A DNA stretch of 64,000 nt, from NCBI GenBank assembly GCA_041940025.1, contig JBGTSY010000007.1:80968-144967 (forward strand), given 5' to 3'. Each line of letters begins with the position of its first letter. The first letter of the stretch is position 1. Shown one piece after another: positions 42,211 to 51,995 of the stretch. The position numbers were made by a program, and so were the translations under genes. This DNA comes from UBA5859 sp041940025 (lineage in GTDB: Bacteria; Pseudomonadota; Gammaproteobacteria; UBA5859). Under the pieces are notes generated by a model. The model was not told where the DNA came from, made no database searches, and saw nothing but the letters and a program-made list of their open reading frames with translations.

Positions 42211-44091
42211 TTATTCCAGATAGAGTGATGCATCATTGACGATACGCAGTGGCCAAATATCACTCTTACCGCGAATGATGGAGGAGCGATCCGTGCGCAC
42301 ACAGGCACCGGCGTAATGACCTGCCACAATGAAGGTGCTGATCTGAATATAGCGTTCTCCAAGCTGTGCAAGGGGGAATAGCTCCTGATAGATCTGATCC
42401 CGGTCCTCAAATTTTCCACCCGTCTTTTCGAGCAAATTTTCCCGTTTGTCTACGATACTGATGTTGTCGCCGCAACGACCGACGATGGGTTTAATCACAT
42501 ACCCTTTTTGTTGTAATACGCTTGTTGCTTCGAATTGAGTATCGAGCAAACAAGGATAATCCGGGTACATGTCAAACAAAATAGGAAGGATGGCTTTGTT
42601 GCTCGGTACCAGTGACCAAAGTGGTTCAAATACTTTCACATCCGGTGTCAGCAGCACATCCACTAATCGTGGGTGATGGGCTTGGCGTTGCTGTAATTCA
42701 GGCAGTTGCGGGTATTGGTCTTGGTCACACTCAGCGCGCAGTTGATCCAGAGCCGTTTCCCAAGCCCAAGTTTTCCAGACGCGCAGAATACGTTCCCCAT
42801 CACTGTCCACTACTTTACCTTCATCATTCCAGCTTAAATCATTGAATCCACGTATGACCTTGGTTTTAACACCGGCTTCCTCCAGCGCAGAGCGCATGTA
42901 GAGCGCATGATAGGTCTCTTCTAAGTCATTGTCTTGCATAATGTGCAGCACGCCTTTGATGTCACTTTTTTTCCACGCATGGATTAAGGCTTCGTGTAGA
43001 TGATGCCCAGCATCCCAACCATCTTTGAGCCGGTTAACCTTAGCCCATTGCCCTTGTATGTGACCACACTCCATATAACAAGAAGCCGAATCGGCATTGT
43101 ATTCATATAGTTTGATACCGCGCTCAGAGATAGAGAAATCCATGCGTCCAGTAATAAGATGATTACGGCGGTTATTCCAGGAGAAACGCAGTCTCGGCCA
43201 CAATGCATAAGGAAAACCAAAGCGCTCTAACAAACTATCATTATCCATGACAAAATCAGTTGCATGCATGAACATCGCATGTAGTTCGTTACTGGCATGA
43301 CGAATTTCACTTAGCGCCGATTCAGACATACGCACATAACGACCAGGTTGTTCGTTGTTGGTGGTGAGCCAGTAACCGCCCATTGCTTTAGCATAGGCTC
43401 TTTCATCCGCGCGGATCAGTGTTGACCTGTCCGCTGTGGGTACTACTTGTTCGATCTCAGCTAGCTGCAAATTAAACAACTTAGCGTCGGGAACGGAAAA
43501 GTCTTCAGCGTAGGTATCATCTTCAGTTTGCATCACCCAGCCTAGGATATCGGCGTCGTCGTAAGAGCAACGAACGTGGTAACCACCCTGAGTGTCTCTA
43601 CTCACCGGCAGTTCTCGCGCATAGTTTTGTCCGGTTGGCCAAAGCCGATCTCCGACATTCTGTTCGGCGATGCGAATACGATCATCAAACACCTCGGTGA
43701 CAATGGCTACATGGCCGGTTTCTTCAAACTCCCCACCCTCTTTCCAGATTAACATGCTCCCTGGTTCTGGACGTCGAAACGAGCCGTTGCGAAAAGATCG
43801 TAGGGGCAATAAGTCATTATTGGCACTCACGCAGCGTATCGTGCGTAGCTCGAAGATGTCGTAGGCCATGGGCACATTGTCGAAAACCCATCCGTAGTTG
43901 AGATAAAGCCAGCGACGGGCAAATTCCACACATTGCCATTTGTAACCCATGAAAATGCCATCCACATAACTGCGATAGGACTTTCGATCGGGAAACAGCG
44001 CCTCATCCACAGAGGCATAGTGCGATGAAAATGCCGGTACTTCACCAGGAGCATAGCCGAGAACGGTGTTGAATTGAGCGGGTTGCGACAT
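42211..44091 (-). CDS. gss: Bifunctional glutathionylspermidine synthetase/amidase
   Basis: A 626-residue protein. The N-terminal CHAP/NlpC-like amidase domain (about 1-200) has the nucleophile Cys54 in GYKWQCVEFARRW and His in ETGHVAIVTEV near 127. The C-terminal ATP-grasp-like synthetase domain (about 205-620) has MDFSISERGIKLYEYNADSA, GDNISIVDK and GRCGDN with ATP contacts near the end. It joins glutathione to spermidine and the amidase reverses this. Length matches the 619-residue E. coli enzyme, so both halves are complete. Single gene next to katG/dps, consistent with thiol-redox defence. The pathway is otherwise best known from enterics and kinetoplastids. Confidence 0.93.
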   Translation of the reverse strand: MSQPAQFNTVLGYAPGEVPAFSSHYASVDEALFPDRKSYRSYVDGIFMGYKWQCVEFARRWLYLNYGWVFDNVPMAYDIFELRTIRCVSANNDLLPLRSFRNGSFRRPEPGSMLIWKEGGEFEETGHVAIVTEVFDDRIRIAEQNVGDRLWPTGQNYARELPVSRDTQGGYHVRCSYDDADILGWVMQTEDDTYAEDFSVPDAKLFNLQLAEIEQVVPTADRSTLIRADERAYAKAMGGYWLTTNNEQPGRYVRMSESALSEIRHASNELHAMFMHATDFVMDNDSLLERFGFPYALWPRLRFSWNNRRNHLITGRMDFSISERGIKLYEYNADSASCYMECGHIQGQWAKVNRLKDGWDAGHHLHEALIHAWKKSDIKGVLHIMQDNDLEETYHALYMRSALEEAGVKTKVIRGFNDLSWNDEGKVVDSDGERILRVWKTWAWETALDQLRAECDQDQYPQLPELQQRQAHHPRLVDVLLTPDVKVFEPLWSLVPSNKAILPILFDMYPDYPCLLDTQFEATSVLQQKGYVIKPIVGRCGDNISIVDKRENLLEKTGGKFEDRDQIYQELFPLAQLGERYIQISTFIVAGHYAGACVRTDRSSIIRGKSDIWPLRIVNDASLYLE

Positions 44092-44474
44092 AGTATGCCT
44101 CTAAATAATAGCTGGTAAGTTCTGAGTATTTGGCATCGGGCAGAGACGACTCAAATCAGCATAGTTACCACGAAAAGCGGAATAGTGAACGACAAAATTG
44201 TGAAATACAATATACGCCACATCTGCCGCGTGAATAAACTCGTGATAACAGTAAAGTGATGATGCAGGCAAAGCAGTAGAATAAAAACATACGGATTATC
44301 GGTACAGAATGGTGTAACCCGCAAAATTGATGGACAGGCTAGCAATGGTAGCCTTACCGTCTGTTTGCACTTATGAGTTAAATTCATCCGGTAATGAAAG
44401 TAACAATAGATACAAAACCTTGAATTGCTTCCGGGAAATACTAAAGACCTGAAATTGTCCTGTGGGAAGGGGAC
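44092..44474. other. Intergenic region
   Basis: Upstream region of gss and downstream region of the DUF389 gene. Short frames here lack ribosome sites and family features. No terminator recognised. Confidence 0.5.
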
Positions 44475-45488
44475 TTACAATCTTGACTCTACTAATCCCA
44501 AGGAAATTAGCGCCAGCAAGAAGGCGAGAATGCCTATCCAGCCCGCCAAAGCCCAAATCGTTGCTCGCCTCGCGCGAGTCGCCTGCCACCAGGTTCGAGG
44601 ACGAATATCCTGAATAAAGAAGGTAGCGATTGCAGCCAGATTGATACAGGTCACATTTGTAGTAGCCAATATAAGCGCATTAAACGCCAACACGCTATGT
44701 CCCGCCGTCAATAACATCCCGGCCACCACAAGTGGCGGTAACAGTGCCACTGCTACCATCACGCCCACCATTACTGCTGGTACTCCCCCTGTAAATGCCA
44801 TGGCGCCGGCAGCTCCAGCCGCGATGGCTAACAAGATATCAGTGAGATTGGGCGCCGTGCGTGCCACTATCTGCGGGGTACTGGGATCTACGGAAAACAT
44901 AAGTCCCATGGCAGCAGATAAAAATGCGACCACCCCCACACCAGCCACAATCGACTGCAACGATTGTTTCACCAGATGTTTGTCAGCAAGGATCACCGCC
45001 AGCGATAGCGCAATGTTTGGACCCAGTAAGGGCGCTATCACCATGGCACCGATAATTATCGCCACATCATTGCGGATCAGCCCAATCGCTGCAACTGCGG
45101 TAGACAGTGCTACCATCACTACATAGATAGGTGTGAGTTGACTGGCGTGTTCAATGTCTTCATACAACTCTTCTCTGCTCACGCGGCTCGGTTTTTTCTT
45201 CTGCCCCACTGTCTGAGCGGTCTGTTTAACTTTAGTGGACATCACCGTAGGAAGAGTCGCTTCTACTGGTAACAATACCAAGCGGAAATGGGGCAAGGAC
45301 GCAAACTGGCTAATCAATTTATCTGTTAAGTTCTCTGCATCTTTTGCATCTAACAATATGCTGACAAACCCCATGGTGTCCGCTTCGCCAACAGTTCGCA
45401 CCTGGATCGCCTCAGCCTCTTCAGCCATTCTTTTAATCTCTTCAAATGCACTGTAGGGCGCGTTGACTTCCAATACTCTTAAAGGCAT
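44475..45488 (-). CDS. DUF389 membrane protein (TIGR00341-like)
   Basis: About 337 residues. The N-terminal 110-residue soluble domain (MPLRVLEVNAP, ETGDADT-type region GEADTMGFVSILL) is followed by about six TM helices with the conserved DUF389 core: NDVAIIIGAMVIAPLLGPNIALSLA, GGVPAVMVGVMVAVALLPPLVVAGM and NVTCINLAAI. The function of DUF389 is unknown; transport has been suggested from its membrane shape. The ATG at 45488 fits the family N-terminus; an upstream ATG at 45515 adds nine residues. It ends with a charged Arg-rich loop and one final helix. Confidence 0.85.
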   Translation of the reverse strand: MPLRVLEVNAPYSAFEEIKRMAEEAEAIQVRTVGEADTMGFVSILLDAKDAENLTDKLISQFASLPHFRLVLLPVEATLPTVMSTKVKQTAQTVGQKKKPSRVSREELYEDIEHASQLTPIYVVMVALSTAVAAIGLIRNDVAIIIGAMVIAPLLGPNIALSLAVILADKHLVKQSLQSIVAGVGVVAFLSAAMGLMFSVDPSTPQIVARTAPNLTDILLAIAAGAAGAMAFTGGVPAVMVGVMVAVALLPPLVVAGMLLTAGHSVLAFNALILATTNVTCINLAAIATFFIQDIRPRTWWQATRARRATIWALAGWIGILAFLLALISLGLVESRL

Positions 45489-45515
45489 GACGTACACTTT
45501 CGTATGTTCCTGCAT

Positions 45516-45839
45516 TTAATGCAAGGATTTCTAATATCAGTTTGCAGTGAAACCAGAAGTATGGAATTAAGCTCTGACTGGATTCCAGCAATATACTATA
45601 CTGCCATTAATCTATGGTGGCGTGTGCATTCTGATTGAAGGGTTAAATATGAGCCGCTGCAAAGAGATTCTGACTGACACCAGTTAGGAAGATGACGCAG
45701 GGTAACAACCCAATTCTATTTCAGTTCGAATTGTAATGGGTGATCGAGGCACAATAACTGTGCCGACTATTTCGGTCTTTTCAATTCAGGAATAATATCG
45801 GTGGCCCGCATGGACCACCGATACCAGGACTGAGCAGAG
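45516..45839. other. Intergenic region
   Basis: Upstream region of the DUF389 gene and the 3' end of the OmpA-like transcript; contains the hairpin at 45798-45823. Nothing else seen. Confidence 0.5.
45798..45823 (-). terminator. Hairpin after the OmpA-like gene
   Basis: On the minus strand ATCGGTGGTCC and GGGCCACCGAT form an 11-bp stem with one G-U pair and a 4-nt loop, 17 nt after the stop codon, followed by ATTATT. A likely intrinsic terminator with a weak T tract. Confidence 0.65.
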
Positions 45840-47315
45840 TTAACTGGCCTTGTTTTGAATCAGGATTTCTACTCGGCGATTTGCGGCACGCCCTTCAGCA
45901 GACTCGTTGGAAGCCACAGGGCGATTCTTGCCTTTACCAGTGGATTGAACACGGCCTCCTGGAACACCACCTACATCAACCAAGAATTGGGCCACCTTCG
46001 CTGCTCGCTCTTCTGACAATTTCTGATTGAGCGCATCACTACCCACATTGTCAGTATGGCCCGAAACAATTACTTTCGAATCTGGAAACATTTGGATACC
46101 CTGATTGATTTTATTCAATAGGGGGAAATTTCCAGATTGAATTTCACTCACCCCCGAAGGGAAAGTAAATCCATATGCTCGGATCAAAATATCATCACCT
46201 TGTCGATAGACTTCCGCTTCAGCACTGCCAAACATCTTTTGAATGCGATCAAATTTGGCCTGGATTTCAGCATTACGTCGCCGCTCTTCACTACTAGATC
46301 GCTCAATAGATTTTAACGCCTGCTCTTTTTCAGCCAACACACCTGTATAGCTTTTTTCCATACTGGCTAATTGGAGATTGAGTCGTTGATTGGTTTCCAC
46401 CAATTCTCGATTCAAACGTTCACGTTCGTTAACCGAAGCCTGCACACTCTGGCTTAGGTTGGCGATCAATTCGCGATTACCGAGATTAAACCCCGGCGTC
46501 GGCTCCACTGCGGCCACCACCTTGGAGAGTTGCTGTTGGTACCAAAGAATGACTTCTTCTTCAGTCATTTTGGCTTGCTTGAACTCTTTTAAAATCTTGG
46601 AAATTTCCGTCGCACGATTAATAGACCAGACCGCCTGACCAGCATGTTCCGCTGCTTTCGCTGTGGCGCTACGATCAGCTTCCAACACTTTTTGAGCTAA
46701 CTCCACTTGCTCCTCGGCCTCCGCCATAGTGGAGGGCGCGTACTTGTCGATCTTGTCCTTCTTTGCCGCTTCCAACATCAACTGCGCCTGTTCAATAGTC
46801 ATACCCTTGAGAGTATCCAGTTCTAACCCACTATAAAGAGCTGTGAGCTTCTTCCGCGACTCACGAGCTTTAGCAATGTCATTTTCTTCAATAAGTTTGG
46901 CAACATCGGATAACTCTTCGTCTGCTTGCTTAAATTTTTCTCTATTGGAAGTATGCGCATTGGCGTCTAGTGCGCGCCGTCGTGCTTGGATGGCTGCCTC
47001 TAACTCGATTCTGCTTCTAGCAGCGACCTTATTGGCGCGAGCCAATTCAGTCAAGCCTTCTTCCGCGCGCGCCTCTGCCTCTGCATTATCTTTCGCAGCC
47101 AATTTAGCCGCTTCCTTGTAGAGAGATTTTGCCTGCTCACCTTTTTCAGGAGACAGCAGCAATACGTCATTGTTAATCGCTTGTTCCAACTCAGTTCTGA
47201 GCTGTTCCACAGTGGGATATTTCGTTCCGATTTGCTCTTCTGTTAATGGTGGTTGTGACGCACAGCCTGCCAAGATCACTATTAGTCCGACGGCGAAGAG
47301 AGATAGTTTTTTCAT
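45840..47315 (-). CDS. OmpA-family lipoprotein with DUF4398-like coiled-coil region
   Basis: A 491-residue outer-membrane-associated protein. The signal MKKLSLFAVGLIVILAGCAS has a lipobox (LAGC). Residues 30-270 are Ala/Glu/Lys-rich helices with repeated patterns (YKEAAKLAAKDNAEAEARA, AEEQVELAQKVLEA), like DUF4398. A coiled coil with NQRLNLQLASMEKSY follows. The C-terminal OmpA domain (about 365-490) has VSGHTDNVGSDALNQKLSEE and ANRRVEILI with the peptidoglycan-binding Asp and Arg. It probably tethers the outer membrane to peptidoglycan. Single gene, no partner. Confidence 0.9.
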   Translation of the reverse strand: MKKLSLFAVGLIVILAGCASQPPLTEEQIGTKYPTVEQLRTELEQAINNDVLLLSPEKGEQAKSLYKEAAKLAAKDNAEAEARAEEGLTELARANKVAARSRIELEAAIQARRRALDANAHTSNREKFKQADEELSDVAKLIEENDIAKARESRKKLTALYSGLELDTLKGMTIEQAQLMLEAAKKDKIDKYAPSTMAEAEEQVELAQKVLEADRSATAKAAEHAGQAVWSINRATEISKILKEFKQAKMTEEEVILWYQQQLSKVVAAVEPTPGFNLGNRELIANLSQSVQASVNERERLNRELVETNQRLNLQLASMEKSYTGVLAEKEQALKSIERSSSEERRRNAEIQAKFDRIQKMFGSAEAEVYRQGDDILIRAYGFTFPSGVSEIQSGNFPLLNKINQGIQMFPDSKVIVSGHTDNVGSDALNQKLSEERAAKVAQFLVDVGGVPGGRVQSTGKGKNRPVASNESAEGRAANRRVEILIQNKAS

Positions 47316-47680
47316 GTCGAATTCTCCTTAAAGTAATTAAGACTCCCACTGGCTACCGATTGTAGACCAAAATGGCCGTGGATTATAGGACGCTAAAATA
47401 AAGAGAGTAAAGAAAAATAGTGTTGATTTTTGATTGATTACTAAACGACGCTAAATTGCCATAAAATTAATTTATTTTCCTTCGCTGAAGTCCTTTTCGT
47501 TAGCTTAAATTCAGTCTATAGGTCCCACAAAATAGTTTAGATGAGTGAGGAAGTTACAGACGATAGCTTTAATAGGAATAAGTATAAAGTGCTATCATTA
47601 TATGTTACCAACCATTCGATACCGCTCATAGTTAACGCCAAGATATTGACGAGAACCCGCACTGTTTCAATCTTGTGTCT
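47316..47680. other. Intergenic region
   Basis: AT-rich spacer between the OmpA-like gene start and the efflux permease end. It probably holds the ompA-like promoter; no gene or strong terminator seen. Confidence 0.5.
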
Positions 47681-50600
47681 TTAAACTGAACCGTCTTTTG
47701 AAAACTTGTTATTTAGAGAAAGTTTGTCCTGCACTTCATGGAGCAAGGAGTAACAGATCGGCACCAAGATTAAGGTTAACAGAGTAGCGAACAAAATCCC
47801 GAAGCCTAACGAAATTGCCATGGGAATTAAAAATTGTGCCTGCGTGGATTTATCAAACAACAAAGGCATTAAACCAATAAAAGTAGTGGCGGAAGTCAAA
47901 AAAACAGGTCTAAATCTGCGTACGCCCGCTTCAACAATTAATTCGTGACTAAAATAACCTTGCCTCGCCCACTGTTTGTTAATGTGGTCAACCAACACTA
48001 GGGAATCGTTCACCACCACCCCCACCAACGCCAACATGCCTAAAATACTCATCATAGACAACTGATGGCCCATAATCAGATGCCCAGCGAATGCGCCAAT
48101 CAGGCTAAAGGGGATCACAGACATCACGATAAGAGGTTGGACATAGGATTTTAGTGGGATAGCTAACAATGTATAAATCGCGAACAAAACAAATATCAAG
48201 CCATACTTTAAGCTGCCAAACGCCTGCCGTTGCTCCTTCGCCTCTCCTTCGAATGAATGGTAGATATCAGGGTAAGGGGCAACAAGCTGATTCACAAAAG
48301 TATTCAACTCTTGTTGCAACCTTAGCATGTTAACTTCATTTTTGTTGACGTCTGCCACCACATTCACCGTACGAAAACGATCAATACGCTGAATAGAGAC
48401 CGGTGCCACACCTGGCTGCCACTCTGCGATATGGGACAACGGAATGCGTTTTCCATCTGCAGTTTGTATGGGCAACTCTTTCAATTGATCGAGTGATTGA
48501 CGCTCTTTTAGAGGTGCACGTAAGACGACTCTCACCTCCTCCCGGCCCCGTTGCATTCGCTGTACCTCAATGCCCTCATAAGCAGCACGCACTTGTCGAA
48601 TCAACTCTGCTCGCTGTATGCCCAGCGCGTGGCCAAGTTGGTTAAGAGATAAATTCAACTCCGGCTTACCATCAGAGAGTGAATCATCAATATTAAACAC
48701 GCCAGGATATTTTCCCAACTCAGTGGTGATCTCTGCTGCCAATCTGCGAAGTTGTGCCATATCTTGACCCCGCAGTTGAATGTCGATGGGATCAGACGTA
48801 CGACCTATCTCAGCGCGAAACACTAATGAATCGATACCGGGTAACCTGCCGATCTGTTGCTTCCATTTTTGCACGATTTCTCGACTGGTGATTTTAAACT
48901 GTCGTTCTTCCGGTGCCGTCACTTCGAACAACACCCGTGCTAAATTATCCCCTGTACCAATATCGTTTGAGCCAACAGTCACCAAAATATTTTCGATAAT
49001 GGGTTCACCTTGTGTCTCGTTTACCAGCTCCTGTTTCAGCTGGGTTGCCGCATCTGCGATCTGCTGGACTCGGGACTCTGTCACTTTCAAGGGCGTGCCC
49101 ACCGGCATCACCAAACGTGCTTGAATCACCTCCGTATCGATTCTTGGAAAGAATGTAAATTTGATCCAACCCTGTAGCAATAAAATCACACTAAGTAGTA
49201 ACAGTGCGAACAGGCTCACGATCACCGTCGCTCTTCTCTGTAAACAGATTTGTGCAAAGGGTTGATAATAACGTGTTACCCAAGATTCAAATGCAATTGA
49301 AAACTTCTCCTGCCAATGCATTCTATTAGAGCGATGGGGATCAGAATAGGTGCGAATACGACTCAAATGTGCAGGTAACACTAATTTGGACTCAATCAGC
49401 GAAAATAGAAACACCGGGATCACCACCATCGGGATCTGGGCAAATATTTGACCACGGATCCCTTCGATAAATAAAATTGGCATAAATGCCACCACTGTGG
49501 TGAGCACACCAAAGGTCACGGGCACGGCTATTTCTTGAGTACCGGCAATCGCCGCTTCCACACCAGGCTCACCTTTTTTTAAATGCGTGTAGATATTTTC
49601 ACCGGTGACGATGGCATCATCTACCACAATACCTAATACCAATATAAACGCAAACAGACTCACCACATTAAAGGTGACGCCAAGCACCGGCATAAAAATA
49701 AATGCACCCATAAAACTCACCGGAATCCCAAGAAATACCCAAAAGGCCACACCTGGACGTAAGAACAAGGACAACAGCGCTATCACTAGCACACCGCCTA
49801 ATAGCGCATTATTAACCAAAGTCTGTAATCGCTTATGCACAACACGTGACCGATCTCGCCAGTAGTCAAGAAAAATACCGTCGGGCAGCGTGGCCTGTCG
49901 CTGCTGCAAAAATGTTTTAACCTGGTGGGAGATCTCAATCGCGTTTTGATCCCCAAGCTGATACACCTGAAGAAAAATCGCCGGTTGGCCATTAAAACGC
50001 ATAATCGCCCGGGACTCTTCAAAACCATCTTCAATAGAGGCGATATCTTTCAGTCTAATTAATGCACCACCTTGTCCCTGTTTAACAATAATGTTTTCAA
50101 AATCTCCTTTCGCATAAGCTTGTCCCGTTGAACGCAGAAAAATCTCTCCACCCACATGTTTCAAGTTACCCGCTGATAAATCTAAGGAACTGTTACGGAT
50201 AGCGGTGGCTACCTGATCTAAACTGAGGTCAAATTTGACTAAATTGTCGTTGGGGATCTCTATGGCTATTTCATAGTTTGCTGCTGCATCCAGCTCCACT
50301 CGGGTTATCGCTGGTAAGGTCAGCAACTGATCGCGGATCTGATCTGCGATCTGACGGGTTTCCCGCTCCCCATATCGCGAGCTGACCGCCACAGTTATCA
50401 CCTCTCGACGACGCTCACGCAACTGGATCACGGGCTTCTCTGCTTCTTCTGGAAGGGTATTCAAGGCATCTATTCTAGTTTTCACGTCAGCAAGCAGATC
50501 TCGCTCGTCCACTGCATGTGCCACTTCCAACCTGATTTCGGCCACCCCCTCTTGCGAGCGACTGGTGATGCGCTCAATGCCTTCAAGATCTTGCACCGCT

Positions 50601-50803
50601 TCTTCTATGCGAATGGTAATCCCCTGCTCTACCTCCTGAGGTGTGGAGCCACGCAGTTGCACCTGTATACTGACTGTGTTTAAAGAGACATCTGGAAATA
50701 TTTCTAAGGGAATACGATTATTGACGGAGAGTAACCCCATAAAAATAATAAACAACATCAACAGATTGGCTGCAACAGGATTACGTGCAAACCAACTAAT
50801 CAC
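47681..50803 (-). CDS. RND efflux permease (AcrB/MdtB-like HAE1 family)
   Basis: A 1040-residue inner-membrane transporter, 12 TM helices with two large periplasmic loops. Starts MISWFARNPVAANLLMLF. Seen: RIEEAVQDLEGIERITS and GSTPQEVEQGI, typical of the porter domain, TM4 LGIVVDDAIVTGENI (Asp-Asp pair of the proton relay near residues 400-403) and the matching ALVGVVVNDSLVLVDHIN in TM10. It pumps drugs or other amphiphiles into a TolC-like channel using the proton gradient. The start overlaps the adaptor end by 8 bp. It is the last gene of the efflux operon. Substrate unknown. Confidence 0.94.
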   Translation of the reverse strand: MISWFARNPVAANLLMLFIIFMGLLSVNNRIPLEIFPDVSLNTVSIQVQLRGSTPQEVEQGITIRIEEAVQDLEGIERITSRSQEGVAEIRLEVAHAVDERDLLADVKTRIDALNTLPEEAEKPVIQLRERRREVITVAVSSRYGERETRQIADQIRDQLLTLPAITRVELDAAANYEIAIEIPNDNLVKFDLSLDQVATAIRNSSLDLSAGNLKHVGGEIFLRSTGQAYAKGDFENIIVKQGQGGALIRLKDIASIEDGFEESRAIMRFNGQPAIFLQVYQLGDQNAIEISHQVKTFLQQRQATLPDGIFLDYWRDRSRVVHKRLQTLVNNALLGGVLVIALLSLFLRPGVAFWVFLGIPVSFMGAFIFMPVLGVTFNVVSLFAFILVLGIVVDDAIVTGENIYTHLKKGEPGVEAAIAGTQEIAVPVTFGVLTTVVAFMPILFIEGIRGQIFAQIPMVVIPVFLFSLIESKLVLPAHLSRIRTYSDPHRSNRMHWQEKFSIAFESWVTRYYQPFAQICLQRRATVIVSLFALLLLSVILLLQGWIKFTFFPRIDTEVIQARLVMPVGTPLKVTESRVQQIADAATQLKQELVNETQGEPIIENILVTVGSNDIGTGDNLARVLFEVTAPEERQFKITSREIVQKWKQQIGRLPGIDSLVFRAEIGRTSDPIDIQLRGQDMAQLRRLAAEITTELGKYPGVFNIDDSLSDGKPELNLSLNQLGHALGIQRAELIRQVRAAYEGIEVQRMQRGREEVRVVLRAPLKERQSLDQLKELPIQTADGKRIPLSHIAEWQPGVAPVSIQRIDRFRTVNVVADVNKNEVNMLRLQQELNTFVNQLVAPYPDIYHSFEGEAKEQRQAFGSLKYGLIFVLFAIYTLLAIPLKSYVQPLIVMSVIPFSLIGAFAGHLIMGHQLSMMSILGMLALVGVVVNDSLVLVDHINKQWARQGYFSHELIVEAGVRRFRPVFLTSATTFIGLMPLLFDKSTQAQFLIPMAISLGFGILFATLLTLILVPICYSLLHEVQDKLSLNNKFSKDGSV

Positions 50804-51995
50804 GATCAGCGCGCTCTGTTACCATGGGATCTGATGTTGGATCTGAAGAGACAATGGTGACGGGAGTCCCACTACTTATTTGACCTAAAGGAGTCAACAC
50901 CACCTGCTCGCCGATTGAGATGCCCGATGCAACCACTAACTCATCTTCTCCTTGCCAAAGGATATCGATTTCCCTGCGTTGCAGATAACCGTCATTGACA
51001 ATATAGAGATACCCACCTGCGTAGAGCGCGCTGCTAGGTACCACCATGGCTGATTTCATGCTCCGCGCCCGGATCCTGGCCTGAACATACTGGCCAATCT
51101 TCAACGGCACTCGATTGCCGACCTTAACAAAAGGCTCAGGGATTTCCACAATCACATGCAATTGTTGCGTCTCACTGTCCACTGCACTCTCAGTTCGTAC
51201 CAACTTACCTTGCCAGGATGTGGCATCAGGTGCCAGCGGATTAATGATCGTCACCGCAGTCGAGTGTTGGGTGGCGGTGATATTGGTATAGACTTCAGGC
51301 AAGTCGAGCCACGGTAAGGCCTGATTGGTAATGGGTAGCCTCACCTCGAAGTGATCTGTGGCAAATATGTCTCCCAGATGACTGTTTGCAGAGATCACCT
51401 GTCCCACATCTACCCGTAGATTCAGTACCCGACCGTCATAGGGGGCAATTATCTCTGTTCGCGCCAGATCTAATTCAGCCTGAACCAACCTTGCCTTTGC
51501 AGCAGCGACACGCGCTTCGATGGCTTGCATTTGTGGGCGCCGTAAATTGAGGTCGCTCGGAGCGTCCTCTAATCCCAGTTGTTGCCACTCAACTGAGGCC
51601 TGCCGACCACGCGCTTGCTCCTGTTTGAGCGCCAACTCCGCCTCTTGCAATTCCGCTTCGGCAAGCGCCACTTGGGTTTGATGATCCCGAGGATCAATTC
51701 TGAGGAGAAGATCACCTCGATTAAAAAAACCACCCGGCCGAAAATTATCACTAATCTGCACGATGGCACCACCGACTTGAGACACTAAAGCGCTTTGTAT
51801 GCGGGGTTGTACGGCACCAAAGGAGTGGATAACCATCTCATACGCCCGGGGTTGGATCTCCAACACTTCCACCTCCACTGCCTTTAACGCAGGCGCCCTC
51901 TGTTTTGCAATTTCGGGCTGTTGCACGATTAAAAAAGTCACCACCATAGCGGTCACTAAGGAAATCACAATCGGCAGCCTCCATTTAGGATCCAT
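50796..51995 (-). CDS. RND efflux periplasmic adaptor (MFP)
   Basis: A 399-residue membrane-fusion protein with an uncleaved N-terminal helix (PIVISLVTAMVVTFLIVQQ). The lipoyl half-motif GGAIVQISDNFRPGGFFNRGD is near 90, the alpha-helical hairpin rich in Ala/Glu/Gln at 115-175, then LDLARTEIIAPYDGRVLNLRVD, the second lipoyl half. Beta-barrel and membrane-proximal domains fill the rest. It joins the RND pump to the outer-membrane channel. Its 3' end overlaps the permease start and its 5' end overlaps the NodT-like gene by 11 bp, so the three are tightly co-translated. Confidence 0.92.
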   Translation of the reverse strand: MDPKWRLPIVISLVTAMVVTFLIVQQPEIAKQRAPALKAVEVEVLEIQPRAYEMVIHSFGAVQPRIQSALVSQVGGAIVQISDNFRPGGFFNRGDLLLRIDPRDHQTQVALAEAELQEAELALKQEQARGRQASVEWQQLGLEDAPSDLNLRRPQMQAIEARVAAAKARLVQAELDLARTEIIAPYDGRVLNLRVDVGQVISANSHLGDIFATDHFEVRLPITNQALPWLDLPEVYTNITATQHSTAVTIINPLAPDATSWQGKLVRTESAVDSETQQLHVIVEIPEPFVKVGNRVPLKIGQYVQARIRARSMKSAMVVPSSALYAGGYLYIVNDGYLQRREIDILWQGEDELVVASGISIGEQVVLTPLGQISSGTPVTIVSSDPTSDPMVTERADRD

